This document shows positions 52,488 to 62,186 of a stretch of 64,000 nucleotides of DNA, piece by piece. The notes under the pieces are model-generated. The model was not told where the DNA came from. It did no database searches and saw nothing but the letters and a program-made list of their open reading frames with translations. The stretch is from Labrenzia sp. OB1 (lineage in GTDB: Bacteria > Pseudomonadota > Alphaproteobacteria > Rhizobiales > Stappiaceae), in assembly GCF_001624695.1 (NCBI RefSeq), contig NZ_JSEP01000008.1:186001-250000 (forward strand), read 5' to 3'. The translations under genes and the position numbers were made by a program. How positions within the stretch are numbered: position 1 is the stretch's first letter; each line of letters starts with the position of its first letter.

Positions 52488-53285
52488 TGCCGGTCTCCAA
52501 TTTATCTAAAAATTACCTCCTTCCCCAAACAAGTAATTAACTAACAAATACATCGTAATTACTGACTATTAGTCTGCGACCGCCTTAATTTATTAACTGT
52601 CATTAATACGAATATACTGTCTATTTGAACAAGGCATCGGTTCCAGATCGAATCGTTACGGGTTCCCCCTAAAAGCTCTGCCGCCAACGACCAATCATTT
52701 GACTGCGACAAACCAGTCTCCGGCAGAGCGGATCAGCCGGTGTTTTCAGACCCTGCTCCACGGAGACTTTTCCGGAAGAAATTCAAGTTTTGCATTCCCT
52801 CAAGTCAGACAAAGGCAGTGACCTTCTACTGGGCTTGTTCGGACATGCTAAAACTACTTGATTGGCAACCGCGCATCTTCATCCGCGTCGAAATATTTTA
52901 AAACACCCTAATAATATTAAAATAATAAATATAACTTCAATTACTTTATTTATTATAGACTTTTTTCCGTCTTATCATCTATCTTGTTCATAATACTATT
53001 TTAAACAAAAGTTCATTAGATAAAATTTCACCCTTTGCATTTCACCACCAGACATTTGCATCCAAAGCCGAAAAGACAGCTGTTGGGAGCGCAGTGCGGC
53101 ACACAGGCAATCGGCAAGCGAACTGCCAGGGTTTTTCCGGCCTTTTTGCTCCTTTTGCAGAGACTACCGGTTTCGTTCGGCCCGGCACATGCCGCGTTGA
53201 CGATCAGCTTTTCTTCTTCCTATCGAAACAAGGTCCATCGGTGTGCGTCACGTGAACCGAGATGCATGCAGCCTATTTCCCCCTT
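52488..53285. other. AT-rich gene-free region between the duplicated blocks
   Basis: About 800 bases with no supported gene. It is strongly AT-rich from about 52510 to 52620 and from 52890 to 53035 (many TTAT/AATAT runs), unlike its high-GC surroundings. The promoter of the first transducer gene must lie at its left end. No insertion-sequence ends or transposase fragments were recognised. It is the junction between the two copies of the GFA-sseA-transducer block and may contain decayed sequence from the copying event. Confidence 0.5.
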
Positions 53286-53436
53286 GCCAACGCCGATGGA
53301 GACCGTCCATATCATTCTTGAATTCACGCCGGATTGGGTCGATGTTCCGGAAGGTCCGGGACATGGTCGCTTCCAGCGCTATCCGGATCTGTTCATCGAA
53401 TACCGGAACAGGTGCAAAGGCCTTTACGAGACTTAA
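53286..53436 (+). pseudogene. 3' remnant of a GFA-family gene
   Basis: The last 49 or so codons match the C-terminus of the intact gene at 50421-50894: PDWVDVPEGPGH is identical, FQRYPDL and KGLYET are shared, and the flanking LPTP-VHI-LEF pattern agrees. The zinc-binding N-terminal two thirds is absent; upstream sequence is unrelated. It has no start or ribosome site of its own. It ends nine bases before the intact sseA, the position expected for the ancestral GFA-sseA pair. Confidence 0.8.
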
Positions 53437-53445
53437 GGAAAACGC

Positions 53446-54291
53446 ATGACCGACCACCCGCTCGTGTCGACCCAATGGCTGGCCGATCATCTCTCCTCTC
53501 CCGATCTCGCGGTCATCAATGCCTGGATGCCACCAGTCACACATCCGGATGCTCCGCCTGTCTATCCGGAAGCCCATATCCCGGGTGCGGTATTCTTCGA
53601 CGTCAACGAGATCTGCGACAAGGGTGTTGACCTGCCCCATATGCTCCCGGCCCCGCACGTATTCTCCTCCGCCATGCGCAAGCTCGGTATCGGCGACGGT
53701 CAGACACTCGTGGTCTATGACGATTTCGGCCTCTACTCCGCCGCCCGCGTCTGGTGGACCTTCCGCACCATGGGAGTGGAGCGCGTCTATGTACTGGATG
53801 GCGGGTTTCCCAAATGGCGGGCGGAGGGCCGGCCGTTTGACGATCACACTCCGCGTCCGGTTCAGAGCCATTTCTCGGCCCGCTTGAACCACGGCGCCGT
53901 GGCCGATCTGGCCCACCTGCGCGAAACCATATCGTCCGGTCGGAGGCAAATCCTGGATGCGCGATCCGCAGAGCGTTTTGCCGGAGACGCGCCAGAACCA
54001 AGGGCCGGACTCCGGGCCGGTCACATGCCTACGGCACGCAATCTGCCTTTCACGCGGCTTCTTTCCGAAAATGCCACCTTTCTGCCGCGCGAAGACCTTG
54101 CCGCCGCGTTCCGGGATGCGGGGATAGATCCGGAAAAGCCGGTGACGACCACATGCGGGTCCGGTGTCACCGCTGCGATACTGACGCTTGGCCTGACCAT
54201 TCTCGGAGTTCGGGACCTTGCCCTTTACGACGGGTCCTGGGCCGAATGGGGCGGCCGGGACGACACGGAGGTCGTCACCGGTTCGGAGTGA
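53446..54291 (+). CDS. sseA: 3-mercaptopyruvate sulfurtransferase (rhodanese family)
   Basis: Transfers sulfur from 3-mercaptopyruvate to thiols or cyanide. It has two rhodanese domains: an inactive N-terminal one (AHIPGAVFFDVNEICD, VVYDDFGLYSAARVWWTF, VYVLDGGFPKW) and a catalytic C-terminal one with Cys237 in TTCGSGVTA, the CGSGVTA loop that marks mercaptopyruvate rather than thiosulfate users. Length is 281 residues. The ATG at 53446 follows AAGGAAA and the remnant GFA gene. It converges on the second transducer gene with two bases between stops. A decayed copy of its 5' end lies at 50903-50985. Confidence 0.94.
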   Translation: MTDHPLVSTQWLADHLSSPDLAVINAWMPPVTHPDAPPVYPEAHIPGAVFFDVNEICDKGVDLPHMLPAPHVFSSAMRKLGIGDGQTLVVYDDFGLYSAARVWWTFRTMGVERVYVLDGGFPKWRAEGRPFDDHTPRPVQSHFSARLNHGAVADLAHLRETISSGRRQILDARSAERFAGDAPEPRAGLRAGHMPTARNLPFTRLLSENATFLPREDLAAAFRDAGIDPEKPVTTTCGSGVTAAILTLGLTILGVRDLALYDGSWAEWGGRDDTEVVTGSE

Positions 54292-54293
54292 GC

Positions 54294-55634
54294 CTAGGTT
54301 CCGGTTTTCAAGGCGTCGAAGAAGCCCCGGATTTCATCTGAAATTTCATTGGCGCCAGCGGTCATCCGGTTCGCGACGGAAAGGAAATTTTCCGCGGCGC
54401 GACCGGTCGACTCAATTGCTTGTCCCACGCCACCAATGTTCTCATCCAGGGTATCGGCGCCAGCGGCGACGGTCTGGACGTTCTTCGATATTTCCTGCGT
54501 CGCCGCACCCTGTTCTTCAACCGCAGCGGCGATTGTTGCCGTCATTTCATCAAGCCGGTTGACCACTTCGGAAATCGAATGAATGGACGTGACCGCATTG
54601 TCTGTCGACTGCTGGATCTCATCGACCTGCTGACTGATTTCCTCTGTCGCCCTTGCCGTTTGTTCCGCAAGGGTCTTGACCTCACTGGCAACGACCGCGA
54701 AGCCTTTTCCGGCGTCTCCGGCACGAGCGGCCTCAATGGTCGCGTTGAGTGCAAGCAGATTGGTCTGTTCGGCAATGGCCTGAATCAACCCGACGACATC
54801 TCCGATCTTCTGCGCGGCCCCCGCCAGACTTGAAACCTGCTCGCTGGAACGCTCCGTGTTGTCGGCAGCTTCGCTTGCGGTCCTGGAGGCGTTCGAGATC
54901 TGCTTGGAAATTTCCTGTATGGAAATTGACAGTTCTTCAGCCGCGGACGCCACGGTCTGGACGCTTTCGCTGGACTCCCTGGAAACCGTCTCCGCCACGT
55001 GGACCTGTTCCTGCGCGGATTTGGAGACATCCATCAACTGGCCCGCTTCACCGGCCATGTCGCGCGCATCTTCATCGACTTTCAGGAGAGGTTGCTCAAC
55101 CTGGCTTTCGAACCGTTCAATCAACCGGTTGAGGCGCTCCGTCTGTTCGGCGCGATCCTGCAGAAGCTTTTCCTCATACGTCGAGATCGCCAGATCCATA
55201 TCCAGCATGACGGCAGATGTGACATGATCGAGAATCTGGCCCAGATCCCTGAAAGACATTCTGTATTTGCGAATAAGAAGATTGTGAAGCCGGGTGAGCA
55301 CGTAATTGTAGCCGGCAATATACCAGCGTGGCTCAAGCCCGATCCGGCAGTGAACATGGCCGATCCTGTTTATGCTTTCCAGATAGGCTTTATCAAAGCC
55401 GTTGGTGAATAGCTTTTCCCAATGTGCCTTCTGCGCAGAGACAAGCCGCGATGTCTTTCCTCCCACCAGGGACGCCAGTTCAGGCTGCGTCTTGATATGC
55501 GCATAAAAGCCATTCAACAGATCGTCCAGGGCTGGCTGGACAACTGGCCAGAGCTCTCTGAGCGCGGCAATGGCTTGCGGATCAATCTGGATGAACTTCA
55601 TTCGGGACTGAAAATCAATATCGCTGTTGTGCAT
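54294..55634 (-). CDS. globin-coupled methyl-accepting chemotaxis transducer (copy 2)
   Basis: The second soluble HemAT-like transducer, 446 residues, collinear with copy 1 without length change. The sensor domain has [20 protein letters not shown] with His95 as likely heme ligand. The MCP tip is [43 protein letters not shown]. The linker (residues about 150-230) and the extreme N-terminus differ most from copy 1, suggesting altered tuning. No membrane segment is present. About 345 bases upstream hold its promoter, the aap terminator and no gene. Confidence 0.93.
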   Translation of the reverse strand: MHNSDIDFQSRMKFIQIDPQAIAALRELWPVVQPALDDLLNGFYAHIKTQPELASLVGGKTSRLVSAQKAHWEKLFTNGFDKAYLESINRIGHVHCRIGLEPRWYIAGYNYVLTRLHNLLIRKYRMSFRDLGQILDHVTSAVMLDMDLAISTYEEKLLQDRAEQTERLNRLIERFESQVEQPLLKVDEDARDMAGEAGQLMDVSKSAQEQVHVAETVSRESSESVQTVASAAEELSISIQEISKQISNASRTASEAADNTERSSEQVSSLAGAAQKIGDVVGLIQAIAEQTNLLALNATIEAARAGDAGKGFAVVASEVKTLAEQTARATEEISQQVDEIQQSTDNAVTSIHSISEVVNRLDEMTATIAAAVEEQGAATQEISKNVQTVAAGADTLDENIGGVGQAIESTGRAAENFLSVANRMTAGANEISDEIRGFFDALKTGT

Positions 55635-55887
55635 GAGGACCTACCGTTTAAGAGTTCCCCTAACTCGCTCTCCAACATTCAAAAATTCTTTAACGACGGC
55701 GAACAAACTGTCTACTTCAACGGATGTTTTCAGCTCTCCCAAGAGAAATCACTGACGCATCTGAAAAGGAGGTCTGAGCACACGCTGAAACCGGGTAATC
55801 TGGCAGTCGCCTCGAGCCCTTTCAGCCGAAATCCGGGGCGGATTCAATCGGCAGGCAACGCGGCAGCATATACCTGTCAGTCGACAC

Positions 55888-55922
55888 AAAAAGGCCCTGG
55901 AACACGTGTTCCAGGGCCTTTT
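55888..55922. terminator. bidirectional terminator behind the aap operon
   Basis: AAGGCCCTGGAACAC pairs exactly with GTGTTCCAGGGCCTT (15-bp symmetric stem centred at 55905) with A-run on the left and T-run on the right. It lies 57 bases downstream of the aapP stop and also faces the upstream region of the second transducer. The rest of 55635-55978 contains nothing recognisable. Confidence 0.88.
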
Positions 55923-55978
55923 CTGGCTGGTATGGGCTGCCGTATCGAACAGTCGGGATGCGCCTGCCCAAACCCTTG

Positions 55979-56782
55979 TCAGTGATGCAGGATCTGGCTG
56001 AGGAACAGCTTCGTGCGCTCATGCTGCGGATTGGTGAAGAACTCTTCCGGCTCGTTCTGTTCGACGATCTGGCCCGCATCCATGAAAATGACGCGGTTCG
56101 CGACCTTGCGGGCAAAACCCATTTCATGGGTCACGCAGATCATGGTCATGCCTTCTTCCGCAAGACCGACCATGACGTCGAGAACTTCCTTGATCATTTC
56201 CGGATCGAGGGCCGAAGTCGGCTCATCGAACAGCATGATTTTCGGGCTCATGCAGAGCGAACGGGCAATGGCAACGCGCTGCTGCTGTCCGCCGGAAAGC
56301 TGTCCGGGATACTTGGATGCCTGCTCGGGAATCTTCACGCGCTCCAGATAGTGCATCGCGATTTCCTCCGCTTCCCGTTTCGGCATCTTCCGCACCCAGA
56401 TCGGCGCGAGCGTGCAGTTTTCCAGGATTGTCAGATGCGGAAACAGGTTGAAGTGCTGAAAGCACATGCCGACTTCGCGACGGATTTCATCGATCTTCTT
56501 CAGATCGTCGGTCAGTTCAATACCATCGACCAGGATCTGCCCGGCCTGATGCTCTTCAAGCCGGTTGATACAGCGGATCATAGTGGACTTTCCGGAACCG
56601 GAAGGGCCGCAGACAACGATCCTTTCGCCGCGCATGACCTTCAGGTTGATGTCGCGCAGAACGTGAAAATCACCGTACCACTTGTTCATGTTCTTGATTT
56701 CGATCGCCACATCGGTTTCCGAAATCGTCATTTTCGTGCGATCGGCTGCGAGTTCCTCGTCGCGTACTGCGTTCACTGTCAT
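55979..56782 (-). CDS. aapP: general L-amino acid ABC transporter ATP-binding protein AapP
   Basis: The ATPase of the Aap broad-range amino acid importer. Walker A is GPSGSGKST at residues 59-67, the signature [15 protein letters not shown], Walker [15 protein letters not shown], and the switch histidine [14 protein letters not shown]. The ATG at 56782 ([11 protein letters not shown]) is chosen; a longer frame reaches back towards aapM and lacks a ribosome site. Length is 267 residues. It is the last gene of aapJQMP and is followed by a strong terminator. Confidence 0.95.
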   Translation of the reverse strand: MTVNAVRDEELAADRTKMTISETDVAIEIKNMNKWYGDFHVLRDINLKVMRGERIVVCGPSGSGKSTMIRCINRLEEHQAGQILVDGIELTDDLKKIDEIRREVGMCFQHFNLFPHLTILENCTLAPIWVRKMPKREAEEIAMHYLERVKIPEQASKYPGQLSGGQQQRVAIARSLCMSPKIMLFDEPTSALDPEMIKEVLDVMVGLAEEGMTMICVTHEMGFARKVANRVIFMDAGQIVEQNEPEEFFTNPQHERTKLFLSQILHH

Positions 56783-56850
56783 GATGTCTACTCCAAGAGT
56801 GTTTCGGGTCCGGGGCGCAGCGCTTGTCCGCGCGCCCCGGATGCGAATTC

Positions 56851-58002
56851 CTAGCGTTTGTGTCCCGTGTGCAGTTTGTTCTCCATGAAGATGGAATAGC
56901 GCGACATGCCGAAGCAGAAGCACCAGAACACTATTGCTGCGAAGAGATAACCCGTGTGTCCCTGACTTGGCGTCGACCAGGTCGGGTCCGTGAAGGATGA
57001 CTGGATCTGGCCCAACAGGTCGAACATGCCGACGATCAGAACCAGAGTCGTATCCTTGAACAGGCCGATGAAGGTGTTGACGATGCCCGGGATCACCAGT
57101 TTCAGCGCTTGTGGCAGGACGATGAGATACATCATCGGCCAGAAGCGGAGCCCCAGAGCCATCGCGCCTTCATACTGTCCCTTCGGGATTGCCTGAAGTC
57201 CGCCGCGAACCACCTCCGCCATATAGGCGGCGGAGAACAGCGTCACGCCGATCAGTACGCGCAGCAGCTTGTCGAAGGTGACACCCTCCGGCAGGAACAG
57301 CGGCAGCATGACCGAGGACATGAACAGCACGGTGATCAACGGCACGCCGCGCCAGAACTCGATGAAGACAATCGAAATCGTCCTGATGATCGGCATTTTC
57401 GACCGGCGTCCGAGCGCCAGCGCTATGCCGAGCGGCAAGGACGCGACGATACCCGTCACCGCGATGACCAGCGTCACCAGAAGCCCGCCCCAAACGGCTG
57501 TTTCCACGATCGGAAGGATAACCCAGTCACCGATGACCAGACCGGTCAGCAGGTAGTAGGCAATGATCGGGAAGACGATCAGAAACAGGACCGCATTCAG
57601 CCGTTTGAACGGTACGCTCGGGATTGCCAGCGGCACCAGAAGCATTAGGAACAGCGCGTAAACGATGTTAACCCGCCAGACTTCCTCACTCGGATACCGC
57701 CCGTAGATGAACTGCGGGAAGTAAGCTTCCACATAAGCCCAGCAGGCCCCGCTGTGGCCACCGACCTGAGGCAGACAGGCCTCCCGGTTCTGGCCGGTCC
57801 AGACGGCATCGATCAATGCAAACTGGATAAGAGGCGCAATGAGCCAATAGGCCAGAAGAATGCCGATGATTGTCAGCACCGTATTGCCGATGGACGAAAA
57901 CAGGTTCTGCCGCATCCAGCCGATAATGCCGGTGGTCGAGATAGGCGCCGCCAGGTGCGGCGCCTCCTCGGTTCTGATGTGGAACAAATTTGTGTTTGCC
58001 AT
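56851..58002 (-). CDS. aapM: general L-amino acid ABC transporter permease AapM
   Basis: One of the two inner-membrane subunits. It is 383 residues with about eight hydrophobic segments; the EAA coupling region reads [43 protein letters not shown]. The N-terminal extension with the periplasmic loop [29 protein letters not shown] is typical of AapM/BztC rather than short HisM-type permeases. AAGGAG precedes the ATG at 58002. The gene begins 14 bases after aapQ. Confidence 0.95.
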   Translation of the reverse strand: MANTNLFHIRTEEAPHLAAPISTTGIIGWMRQNLFSSIGNTVLTIIGILLAYWLIAPLIQFALIDAVWTGQNREACLPQVGGHSGACWAYVEAYFPQFIYGRYPSEEVWRVNIVYALFLMLLVPLAIPSVPFKRLNAVLFLIVFPIIAYYLLTGLVIGDWVILPIVETAVWGGLLVTLVIAVTGIVASLPLGIALALGRRSKMPIIRTISIVFIEFWRGVPLITVLFMSSVMLPLFLPEGVTFDKLLRVLIGVTLFSAAYMAEVVRGGLQAIPKGQYEGAMALGLRFWPMMYLIVLPQALKLVIPGIVNTFIGLFKDTTLVLIVGMFDLLGQIQSSFTDPTWSTPSQGHTGYLFAAIVFWCFCFGMSRYSIFMENKLHTGHKR

Positions 58003-58016
58003 GATTTATGCGCTCC

Positions 58017-59231
58017 TTACCGTTCCACGAGCGCCATGCGCTGGTTGTACCAGTTCATGAAGGCTGAAGTGATCAGACTGAGCGATAGATAGACCGCCAT
58101 CCAGATACCGATGATTTCAATCGCCTGACCGGTCTGGTTCAGAACCGTGCCACCCATGGACACAAGGTCCGGATACGCGATGGCAACCGCCAGGGACGAA
58201 TTCTTCGTCAGGTTCAGATACTGACTGGTCAGCGGCGGAATGATCACGCGCATTGCCTGCGGGATGATCACAAGACGCAATGTCGGCCCGTTGCGCAGAC
58301 CGAGCGCATGCGCCGCCTCTGTCTGACCATGACTGACGGCCTGGATACCCGCACGAACGATCTCGGCGATGAACGAAGCGGTGTAGATGGACAGAGCCGC
58401 CGTCAGAGCCAGAAACTCGGGGATCACGTTGATCCCGACGTTCAGCTCAAATCCCTGACGAAGGATCGGACCGGATTCAACGAAATTCGGATGCTCCAGG
58501 GTCATGGGCATTCCGGTGACCAGATAGGTAATGATCGGAATGCCGATGATGAGTCCCACGCCGGACCAGAAAACCGGAAACTGCTGTCCCGTGTCTTCCT
58601 GGCGTTTGCGTGCCCATCGTGAGACGAAGAACGATGCGATAATCCCGATGATCAGGGCATAGCCAACCCACTCGGATCCGGGTTCCCAGATCGGTTTCGG
58701 AAGCCGCATTCCACCGATGTTCAGGTGAAATGTATCGAATATCGACCATTTTTCCCGTTTGCCCGGGATGGATCGCAGCACCGCGAAATACCAGAAAAAG
58801 ATCTGCAGCAGCAGCGGGATATTACGGACCAGCTCGACATAACAATAGGCCAGCCGGTTGATCACCCAGTTGTTGGACAAACGGGCGATACCGATAATGA
58901 AGCCGAGAAGAGTCGCAAAAATGATTCCGACCGCGGCAACCAGAAGTGTATTCAAAAAGCCGACGTAAAGAGCCCGGCCATAGCTTGATGTTTCAGAATA
59001 TTCGACCAGCGACTGGTTGGTTCCAAAGCCGGCCGTGTTTTCAAGAAAGCTCCAACCGGAGGCAATATTCTGCCTTTCAAGGTTGGTTATCGTGTTCGTA
59101 ACGATGAAGTATCCCAATGAAACCACCGCGATCACCAATACCAACTGGTAAAAGATGCTGCGGATTTTGGGATCATTCATCAGCGAAGCACGCGCCGGCG
59201 CCCCCGCCGAGTCCTGCTCCATTACTGACAT
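58017..59231 (-). CDS. aapQ: general L-amino acid ABC transporter permease AapQ
   Basis: The second inner-membrane subunit, 404 residues. It has an N-terminal membrane segment (FYQLVLVIAVVSLGYFIV), the FLNTLLVAAVGIIFATLLGFIIGIARLSNN and VELVRNIPLLLQIFFWYF segments, and the EAA loop IVRAGIQAVSHGQTEAAHALGLRNGPTLRLVIIPQAMRVIIPP. It is separated from aapJ by 225 bases with a hairpin, so it is probably transcribed at a lower level than the binding-protein gene. The ATG at 59231 is used. Confidence 0.95.
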   Translation of the reverse strand: MSVMEQDSAGAPARASLMNDPKIRSIFYQLVLVIAVVSLGYFIVTNTITNLERQNIASGWSFLENTAGFGTNQSLVEYSETSSYGRALYVGFLNTLLVAAVGIIFATLLGFIIGIARLSNNWVINRLAYCYVELVRNIPLLLQIFFWYFAVLRSIPGKREKWSIFDTFHLNIGGMRLPKPIWEPGSEWVGYALIIGIIASFFVSRWARKRQEDTGQQFPVFWSGVGLIIGIPIITYLVTGMPMTLEHPNFVESGPILRQGFELNVGINVIPEFLALTAALSIYTASFIAEIVRAGIQAVSHGQTEAAHALGLRNGPTLRLVIIPQAMRVIIPPLTSQYLNLTKNSSLAVAIAYPDLVSMGGTVLNQTGQAIEIIGIWMAVYLSLSLITSAFMNWYNQRMALVER

Positions 59232-59399
59232 AGAACCTCGCCCAAGTTATACGGAAAGAGCCCGGCTTTCAGCCTCTCCTCTTTCACGTCCAAACCTGTC
59301 TCTGCAGAGCGCATTCGCGCTTTCCCCTGTCGGTCGAGACAGTCTGTCCCCCCGCGCCATTGCCGGTATGTTCCGACTTCCGATGCGTGGAATTTATTA

Positions 59400-59432
59400 G
59401 GGGTCCCGGCAGCTTTGCGCCGCCGGAACCCC
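59400..59432 (-). repeat. strong hairpin between aapJ and aapQ
   Basis: On the minus strand GGGGTTCCGGCGGC (59432-59419) pairs with GCTGCCGGGACCCC (59413-59400) with two non-Watson-Crick positions. It begins 24 bases after the aapJ stop. Such hairpins after the binding-protein gene of ABC operons commonly protect its mRNA or attenuate readthrough into the permeases. The T-run is weak (AATAAATT). Confidence 0.75.
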
Positions 59433-59456
59433 ATAAACCCTCGGATTATATGAGGA

Positions 59457-60476
59457 TCAGCGGACCGGCGGGGCGTACATGAAGCCGCCTGCGTTCCACA
59501 ATGCGTTCACACCGCGCGAGATGCCGAGCGGAGTGTCCGGGCCAACGTTGGCGTTGAAGGACTCTTCGTAGTTGCCGACGTTCTTGACGATGTTGTAGGC
59601 CCAGTCGTTGGACAGGCCGATGGCTTCGCCGAATGAACCCTCAGCGCCCAGCAGACGCTTGACGGACGGATTGTCGGAAGCCTTCATTTCATCGACATTT
59701 TCGGAGGTCACGCCGAGTTCTTCAGCGTTGAGCATCGCGTTCAAGGTCCACTTGGCGACGTTGAACCACTCGTCGTCACCCTGACGCACGACCGGACCCA
59801 GCGGCTCTTTGGAAATGATTTCCGACAGAACCATGTGGTCGCCCGGGTTGGTGAGCTTCAGGCGCTGAGCGTACAGACCGGATGCATCCGTGGTGTACAC
59901 GTCGCAACGACCGGCGTCATATGCAGCAACAACTTCGTCGGCTTTTTCGAAAGCAACGATTTCGTACGGCATATTGTTGGCACGGAAGTAGTCGGCAACG
60001 TTCAGCTCGGTCGTGGTACCGGTGTTGGTGCAGACGGATGCGCCGGAAAGTTCCAGAGCGGACGTGACACCAAGATCCTTGCGGACCATGAATCCCTGGC
60101 CGTCATAGTAGTTCACACCAGCAAAGTTCAGACCCAACTGGGTGTCGCGTGACATGGTCCAGGTGGTGTTGCGTGACAGTACGTCAACTTCGCCGGACTG
60201 CAGAGCGGTGAAACGCTCTTTTGCAGACAGCGGAGTGAATTTCACAGCGGAGGCGTCGCCGAATACTGCGGCAGCCATCGCGCGGCAGAGGTCAACGTCC
60301 AGTCCGGTCCAGTTGCCTTGTGCGTCGGGATTCGAGAAACCCGGCAGGCCCTGACTCACGCCACACTGAATGAAACCTTTAGCCTTGACGTCTTCCAGCG
60401 TCGTTGCACCGGCAGCCGTCGTTGCGGCGACTCCCATAGCAGCGCCGAGTACGAGCGGAAGGATTTTTTTCGACAT
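59457..60476 (-). CDS. aapJ: general L-amino acid ABC transporter substrate-binding protein AapJ
   Basis: The periplasmic amino-acid-binding protein of the Aap system. The signal peptide is MSKKILPLVLGAAMGVAATTAAGA. The mature protein begins TTLEDVKAKGFIQCGVSQGLPGFS and contains the family 3 binding motif GNWTGLDVDLCRAMAAAVFGD; NTTWTMSRD and TDASGLYAQRL are AapJ landmarks. Length is 339 residues. The ATG at 60476 is chosen since it opens a standard signal peptide. It is the first gene of aapJQMP, and the promoter lies in the 510-base region shared with metC. Confidence 0.96.
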   Translation of the reverse strand: MSKKILPLVLGAAMGVAATTAAGATTLEDVKAKGFIQCGVSQGLPGFSNPDAQGNWTGLDVDLCRAMAAAVFGDASAVKFTPLSAKERFTALQSGEVDVLSRNTTWTMSRDTQLGLNFAGVNYYDGQGFMVRKDLGVTSALELSGASVCTNTGTTTELNVADYFRANNMPYEIVAFEKADEVVAAYDAGRCDVYTTDASGLYAQRLKLTNPGDHMVLSEIISKEPLGPVVRQGDDEWFNVAKWTLNAMLNAEELGVTSENVDEMKASDNPSVKRLLGAEGSFGEAIGLSNDWAYNIVKNVGNYEESFNANVGPDTPLGISRGVNALWNAGGFMYAPPVR

Positions 60477-60986
60477 GGATATGCAGCCTTTATTTGTTAC
60501 CCATACTTTATTCCGTCGAGCCAGACAGGAAGACGCCCTCATCGTCATTCATTGAGGACGATTGCGGCCTTTCCGGCCACTTCCTCCAGGCGTCTCGCGT
60601 CCCACCCAACTCACCCATACGATGGCATTTGGCTGTTCGGGTCAAGTACTTGGTGTCGTATTCTCATCAAAATTCTTGACCGAGCTGCCAAATTGCTCCC
60701 CGAGACTGCACAAAACGCGAACATGTTCACTTTCTCCGCAACAGCTGCCTAAGTTGCAACCAGCTAGTGTTGCCAAGCTGAAACCACACCCGGGCTGCCG
60801 GTCGGCAAATCCGTGAACATCAGCCCGTTCGCAAGGGCCTCCCCTGCACAGGATACACCGTGTATTGCACTGCCCACCCGATGAACAGCCAACCGGGTTG
60901 AAGATATCTTCTGTTCGGCTAGTGTTGACTAACACCTTGATATTTCGCTCTTTAGCATCAAGGCCACGCCACCCAAGCAGGACATC
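60477..60986. other. divergent regulatory region of aapJ and metC
   Basis: About 510 bases without a supported gene. Near metC there is the inverted repeat GTGTT-GACT-AACAC at 60922-60935 that contains TTGACT, a possible -35 with an operator over it. No SAM riboswitch core was recognised. The sequence CTAGTGTTG occurs twice (about 60765 and 60918). Nothing else is supported. Confidence 0.4.
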
Positions 60987-62165
60987 ATGAACAACAACTC
61001 TTCTGACGTGCAAAAAAAGATCGACACGGTGATCACGCATACCGGCCGGCATCCGAAATCCTTTCATGGCTTCGTCAACCCGCCCGTCGTTCATGCCTCG
61101 ACTGTTCTTTACCCGGATGTCGAGACCATGGTTACCGGCAAGCAGACCTACTCCTATGGACGGCGCGGAAACCCGACCACGGATTCCCTGGAAGAAGCGC
61201 TCACGGAAATGGAAGGCGCGGCAGGATCCAAGCTGGCCAATTCCGGTCTGAACGCGATTGCGCTCGCCATATTGTCCTGCGTGAAGTCAGGCGACCATAT
61301 TCTGATCGCCGACACCGCCTATGGACCGACCCGGCATTTCGCCGATACGGTTCTGCCAGGTTACGGCGTCGCAGTGGAATATTACGACCCAGGTCTTGGA
61401 GACGGTATCAGGTCGCTGTTTCGGCCGGAAACCACGGCCGTCTTCACGGAAGCGCCAGGGTCCCTCACGTTCGAAATGCAGGACGTGCCGGCGATTGCCG
61501 CCGCCGCGCACGACATCGGGGCGACGACCCTGATGGACAACACCTGGGCCAGTCCGCTCTTCTGCCAACCGCTCTCTTTGGGGATAGACCTGTCCATTCA
61601 GGCAGGCACGAAATATATCGTCGGTCATTCCGACGTGATGCTTGGAACAATAGCCGCAAGTGAACGGGCCTGGGAGAAACTGGACACATTTTGCGGCGCC
61701 ATGGGCAGCCACGTGGCTCCGGACGACGTCTATCTGGGTCTTCGCGGCCTGCGGACCCTTTCGGTGCGTCTTGAACGGCACCAGCGTAACACTTTCACGG
61801 TGCTCGACTGGCTGAAGGACCAGCCCGGGATCGGAAAAATTCGCTACCCGGCCCTTGAGAGCGACCCGGGTCACCAGATCTGGAAACGCGATTTTACCGG
61901 CAGTTCCGGACTGTGCGCTTTCGATTTCCGGAAAGGCACCACGAGGGACGAGGCGTATTCCTTCCTGAACGCCCTGAAATTTTTCGGGCTTGGATTTTCC
62001 TGGGGAGGTTTCGAGAGCCTAGCAATACCTGTGCGGCTGAATGGCATGCGCACCGTGAACCAGCCCGAAGACGACCTGCAATCCGTCCGTCTTCATATCG
62101 GGCTGGAAGATCCCGAGGACCTGATCAAGGATCTCGATCAGGCGTTGAAACAGGCCTTGAAGTAA
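60987..62165 (+). CDS. metC: cystathionine beta-lyase
   Basis: A PLP enzyme of the Cys/Met metabolism family that splits cystathionine to homocysteine, pyruvate and ammonia in methionine synthesis. The PLP lysine is Lys209 in IQAGTKYIVGHSDVMLG. FVNPPVVHASTVLYPDVE, TYSYGRRGNPTTDSLEEAL and LMDNTWASPLFCQPLSLG are diagnostic of beta-lyase rather than gamma-synthase. Length is 392 residues. It is divergent from aapJ. cysK and sseA elsewhere in the window also handle sulfur amino acids. Confidence 0.94.
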   Translation: MNNNSSDVQKKIDTVITHTGRHPKSFHGFVNPPVVHASTVLYPDVETMVTGKQTYSYGRRGNPTTDSLEEALTEMEGAAGSKLANSGLNAIALAILSCVKSGDHILIADTAYGPTRHFADTVLPGYGVAVEYYDPGLGDGIRSLFRPETTAVFTEAPGSLTFEMQDVPAIAAAAHDIGATTLMDNTWASPLFCQPLSLGIDLSIQAGTKYIVGHSDVMLGTIAASERAWEKLDTFCGAMGSHVAPDDVYLGLRGLRTLSVRLERHQRNTFTVLDWLKDQPGIGKIRYPALESDPGHQIWKRDFTGSSGLCAFDFRKGTTRDEAYSFLNALKFFGLGFSWGGFESLAIPVRLNGMRTVNQPEDDLQSVRLHIGLEDPEDLIKDLDQALKQALK

Positions 62166-62186
62166 CCGCAAATTCCGGCGGCACGA

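Noticed and set aside
60549..60986. Possible SAM riboswitch upstream of metC
   Set aside because: The conserved core of SAM-II or related aptamers could not be found; only a short inverted repeat near the promoter is present.
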